In this document: positions 15,338 to 17,212 of the stretch, one piece after another
How the letters are laid out: each line of letters begins with the position of its first letter
Numbering within the stretch: position 1 is the first letter of the stretch
NCBI GenBank assembly: GCA_945874225.1
Contig: CAMCFT010000045.1
Span: 1 to 17,212, forward strand
DNA: 17,212 nucleotides
Source: Flavobacterium psychrophilum
GTDB taxonomy: Bacteria > Bacteroidota > Bacteroidia > Flavobacteriales > Flavobacteriaceae
Reading direction: 5' to 3'
Translations under genes and position numbers: made by a program
Notes under the pieces: model-generated
What the model was told of the DNA's origin: nothing
Database searches by the model: none
The model's input: only the letters and a program-made list of their open reading frames with translations

Positions 15338-17212
15338 TTAAATCTTGTTGATCCATTTTCTGGCATTCACAAAGGCTTCGTGCCAAGGCGACACTTCGTC
15401 GTTTCGGCCTTTTGGATAATTAGCCCAGTTCCATTGAAAAGTAGAACGCTCAATATGTGGCATCATAACTAAGTGACGGCCTGTTTTATCACACATCATT
15501 GCTGTATTAAAGTCAGAACCATTTGGATTTGCCGGATAGCTATCGTAACCGTATTTACCAACAATATTGTATTGATCTTCAGATAGTGGCATTTGGAATT
15601 TTCCTTCGCCATGCGAAACCCAAACTCCCAAAGTGCTTCCAGCCAACGAAGAAAGCATCACCGAATTATTCTCTTGAACTTTTACCGAAGTAAAAATACT
15701 TTCGTGTTTGTGGCTTTCGTTGTGCAACATTCGTGGTTTTTGATCGTGCTCCGGGTTGATTAATTCCAATTCAATAAACAATTGGCAACCGTTACAAATC
15801 CCAACTGATAAGGTATCTTGTCTTTTGAAGAAATTATCCAAAGCCATTTTTGCTTTTTCATTATATAAAAATGCTCCAGCCCAGCCTTTGGCAGAGCCCA
15901 AAACATCGGAATTCGAGAATCCTCCAACAGCGCCAATAAACTGAATATCTTCCAGATTTTCACGCCCCGAAATCAAATCGGTCATGTGAACATCTTTTAC
16001 ATCAAATCCTGCCAAGTACATTGCGTTTGCCATTTCACGCTCGGAATTACTTCCTTTTTCACGAATAATAGCTGCTTTCGGTCGTGGTATTGAATTGTCA
16101 ATAACTGGTGCTTTTCCTGTAAAATGTGTTGGAAAAGTATAGTTTAAAGCTTGAGTTGCATAATTTTCAAAACGTGCTTTTGCAGTTCCGTTTTTAGCTT
16201 GTTTTTGGTCCAACAAGAAAGAGGTTTTAAACCAAATGTCTCTGTATTTATTTATGTCGAACGTCAAATGTCCAATATCCAAAGTCGCTTCATTGGTAAC
16301 AGTTCCTATTTTGTAGAAATTAACTCCGTTTTGGTTTAATTTACTTTCTAAAGTTATTTCGTCTTTCGCTTGGAAAACAATTGCAATATTTTCGGAAAAT
16401 AAATATTTGATACTGTCTTTTTCTTCAAAAACAGAGAAATCAATTTTGGCCCCTAAATTCACATCAGCAAAACACATTTCTAATAAAGTCGTAATCAAAC
16501 CACCACTTCCTATATCGTGACCCGCTATGATTTGATTGTCTAAAATCAATTCTTGCATTGTATTAAACGCATTTTTGAAAAAAGCAGCGTCTTTAATCGT
16601 TGGTGCTTCGTTTCCAATACTATTTAAAGTTTGAGCTAATGAAGAACCACCTAGTTTAAATTCGTCTTGAGATAAGTTAATGTAATATATTGAAGCTCCG
16701 TCTTTTTGCAAAACAGGTTCCACTACTTTTCGAATGTCAGTACAATTCCCTCCAGCCGAAATAATAACCGTTCCCGGTGCAATTACTTCGTCGTTTGGAT
16801 ATTTTTGTTTCATCGAAAGCGAATCTTTTCCAGTTGGAATATTGATTCCTAATTCGATTGCAAAATGCGAACACGCTTTTACGGCTGCATACAAACGAGC
16901 ATCTTCTCCTTCATTTTTACAAGCCCACATCCAGTTTGCCGAAAGTGAAATTCCGTCTAATCCGTTTTTTATTGGCGCCCAAACTATATTTGATAAAGAC
17001 TCAGCAATTGCAGTTCTTGTTCCAGCAACAGGGTCAATTAAGGAGGCAATAGGAGAATGCCCAATTGATGTTGCGATTCCTTCTTTTCCTAAATAATCCA
17101 AGGCGACAACACCGCAATTGTTCAAAGGCAATTGCAATGGCCCGGCACATTGTTGTTTGGCCACTTTTCCACCCACACAACGATCGACTTTGTTGGTCAA
17201 CCAATCTTTACA
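15338..17212 (-). CDS. purL: Phosphoribosylformylglycinamidine synthase, C-terminal half (N-terminus beyond right edge)
   Basis: The frame is open to the window edge and codes for the last 624 residues of the large single-chain PurL, normally about 1200-1300 residues. It converts FGAR to FGAM with ATP and glutamine in de novo purine synthesis. The visible part starts in the second synthase module: GPLQLPLNNCG, IPTGKDSLSM (near residue 125-134 of the fragment) and GHDIGSGGLITTLLEM (about 231-246), the last being the conserved metal/ATP-binding region. From about 378 follows the class I glutaminase domain, with nucleophile Cys473 in GICNGCQL and the triad His586 and Glu588 in MPHIER (fragment numbering). 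A TTG at 17200 is an internal codon, not the start, because homology continues upstream. All catalytic residues of the visible domains are intact. Confidence 0.97.
   Translation of the reverse strand, partial: CKDWLTNKVDRCVGGKVAKQQCAGPLQLPLNNCGVVALDYLGKEGIATSIGHSPIASLIDPVAGTRTAIAESLSNIVWAPIKNGLDGISLSANWMWACKNEGEDARLYAAVKACSHFAIELGINIPTGKDSLSMKQKYPNDEVIAPGTVIISAGGNCTDIRKVVEPVLQKDGASIYYINLSQDEFKLGGSSLAQTLNSIGNEAPTIKDAAFFKNAFNTMQELILDNQIIAGHDIGSGGLITTLLEMCFADVNLGAKIDFSVFEEKDSIKYLFSENIAIVFQAKDEITLESKLNQNGVNFYKIGTVTNEATLDIGHLTFDINKYRDIWFKTSFLLDQKQAKNGTAKARFENYATQALNYTFPTHFTGKAPVIDNSIPRPKAAIIREKGSNSEREMANAMYLAGFDVKDVHMTDLISGRENLEDIQFIGAVGGFSNSDVLGSAKGWAGAFLYNEKAKMALDNFFKRQDTLSVGICNGCQLFIELELINPEHDQKPRMLHNESHKHESIFTSVKVQENNSVMLSSLAGSTLGVWVSHGEGKFQMPLSEDQYNIVGKYGYDSYPANPNGSDFNTAMMCDKTGRHLVMMPHIERSTFQWNWANYPKGRNDEVSPWHEAFVNARKWINKI

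Noticed and set aside
17098..17200. TTG at 17200 as the start of a shorter purL product
   Set aside because: The frame stays open to the window edge and the visible sequence begins in the middle of a PurL synthase module, so the gene simply continues outside.

Overview
The window reads as a piece of a Flavobacteriia chromosome, most likely Flavobacterium. Base composition is low in G+C. Protein starts generally lack a Shine-Dalgarno sequence, and several leaders carry the Bacteroidetes -7 box TAnnTTTG. There is a giant secreted PKD/Ig-type adhesin, and the intergenic repeats are of a kind common in this group. No rRNA, tRNA, CRISPR array, phage or IS transposase is visible.

Layout. Positions 1-2930 (minus) hold the N-terminal 976 residues of a large secreted multi-domain adhesin that runs off the left edge. 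The 391-bp gap to the next gene is a divergent control region: two near-identical palindromes (17-bp reading TTTRCGGAAAACCGTAA) each lie exactly 21 bp upstream of an outward-facing TAnnTTTG box. One box faces the adhesin; the other faces a small three-helix membrane protein (3322-3618, plus). A 350-bp repeat-rich gap follows, then a DUF1826-type gene (3969-4667, plus), which ends at a terminator shared with the fatty-acid operon.

The core is a minus-strand fatty-acid beta-oxidation block, read from high to low coordinates: MarR-type regulator (10887-10450), FadN-type 3-hydroxyacyl-CoA dehydrogenase/enoyl-CoA hydratase fusion (10427-8037), FadA thiolase (7862-6681) and FadE-type acyl-CoA dehydrogenase (6558-4768). 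Order, sizes and domain order match the Bacillus fadN-fadA-fadE operon. A palindrome at the predicted transcription start of the regulator is a candidate operator. Further upstream on the same strand are a small membrane protein, a lipoprotein of the proline-iminopeptidase-like alpha/beta hydrolase family, and a long-chain acyl-CoA ligase. The ligase makes the acyl-CoA that FadE, FadN and FadA degrade to acetyl-CoA. At the right are a secreted protein of unknown function and the C-terminal half of purL.

The most unusual structure is a pair of related elements that fill both gaps inside the fad operon (6562-6681 and 7868-8038). They have identical 25-bp ends in inverted orientation, begin at the upstream stop codon and end 3-5 bases before the next start codon. 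They carry GC-rich hairpins, including an internal hairpin that differs between the copies by a compensated base pair. They also place an AGGGGG tract at Shine-Dalgarno distance from two start codons.
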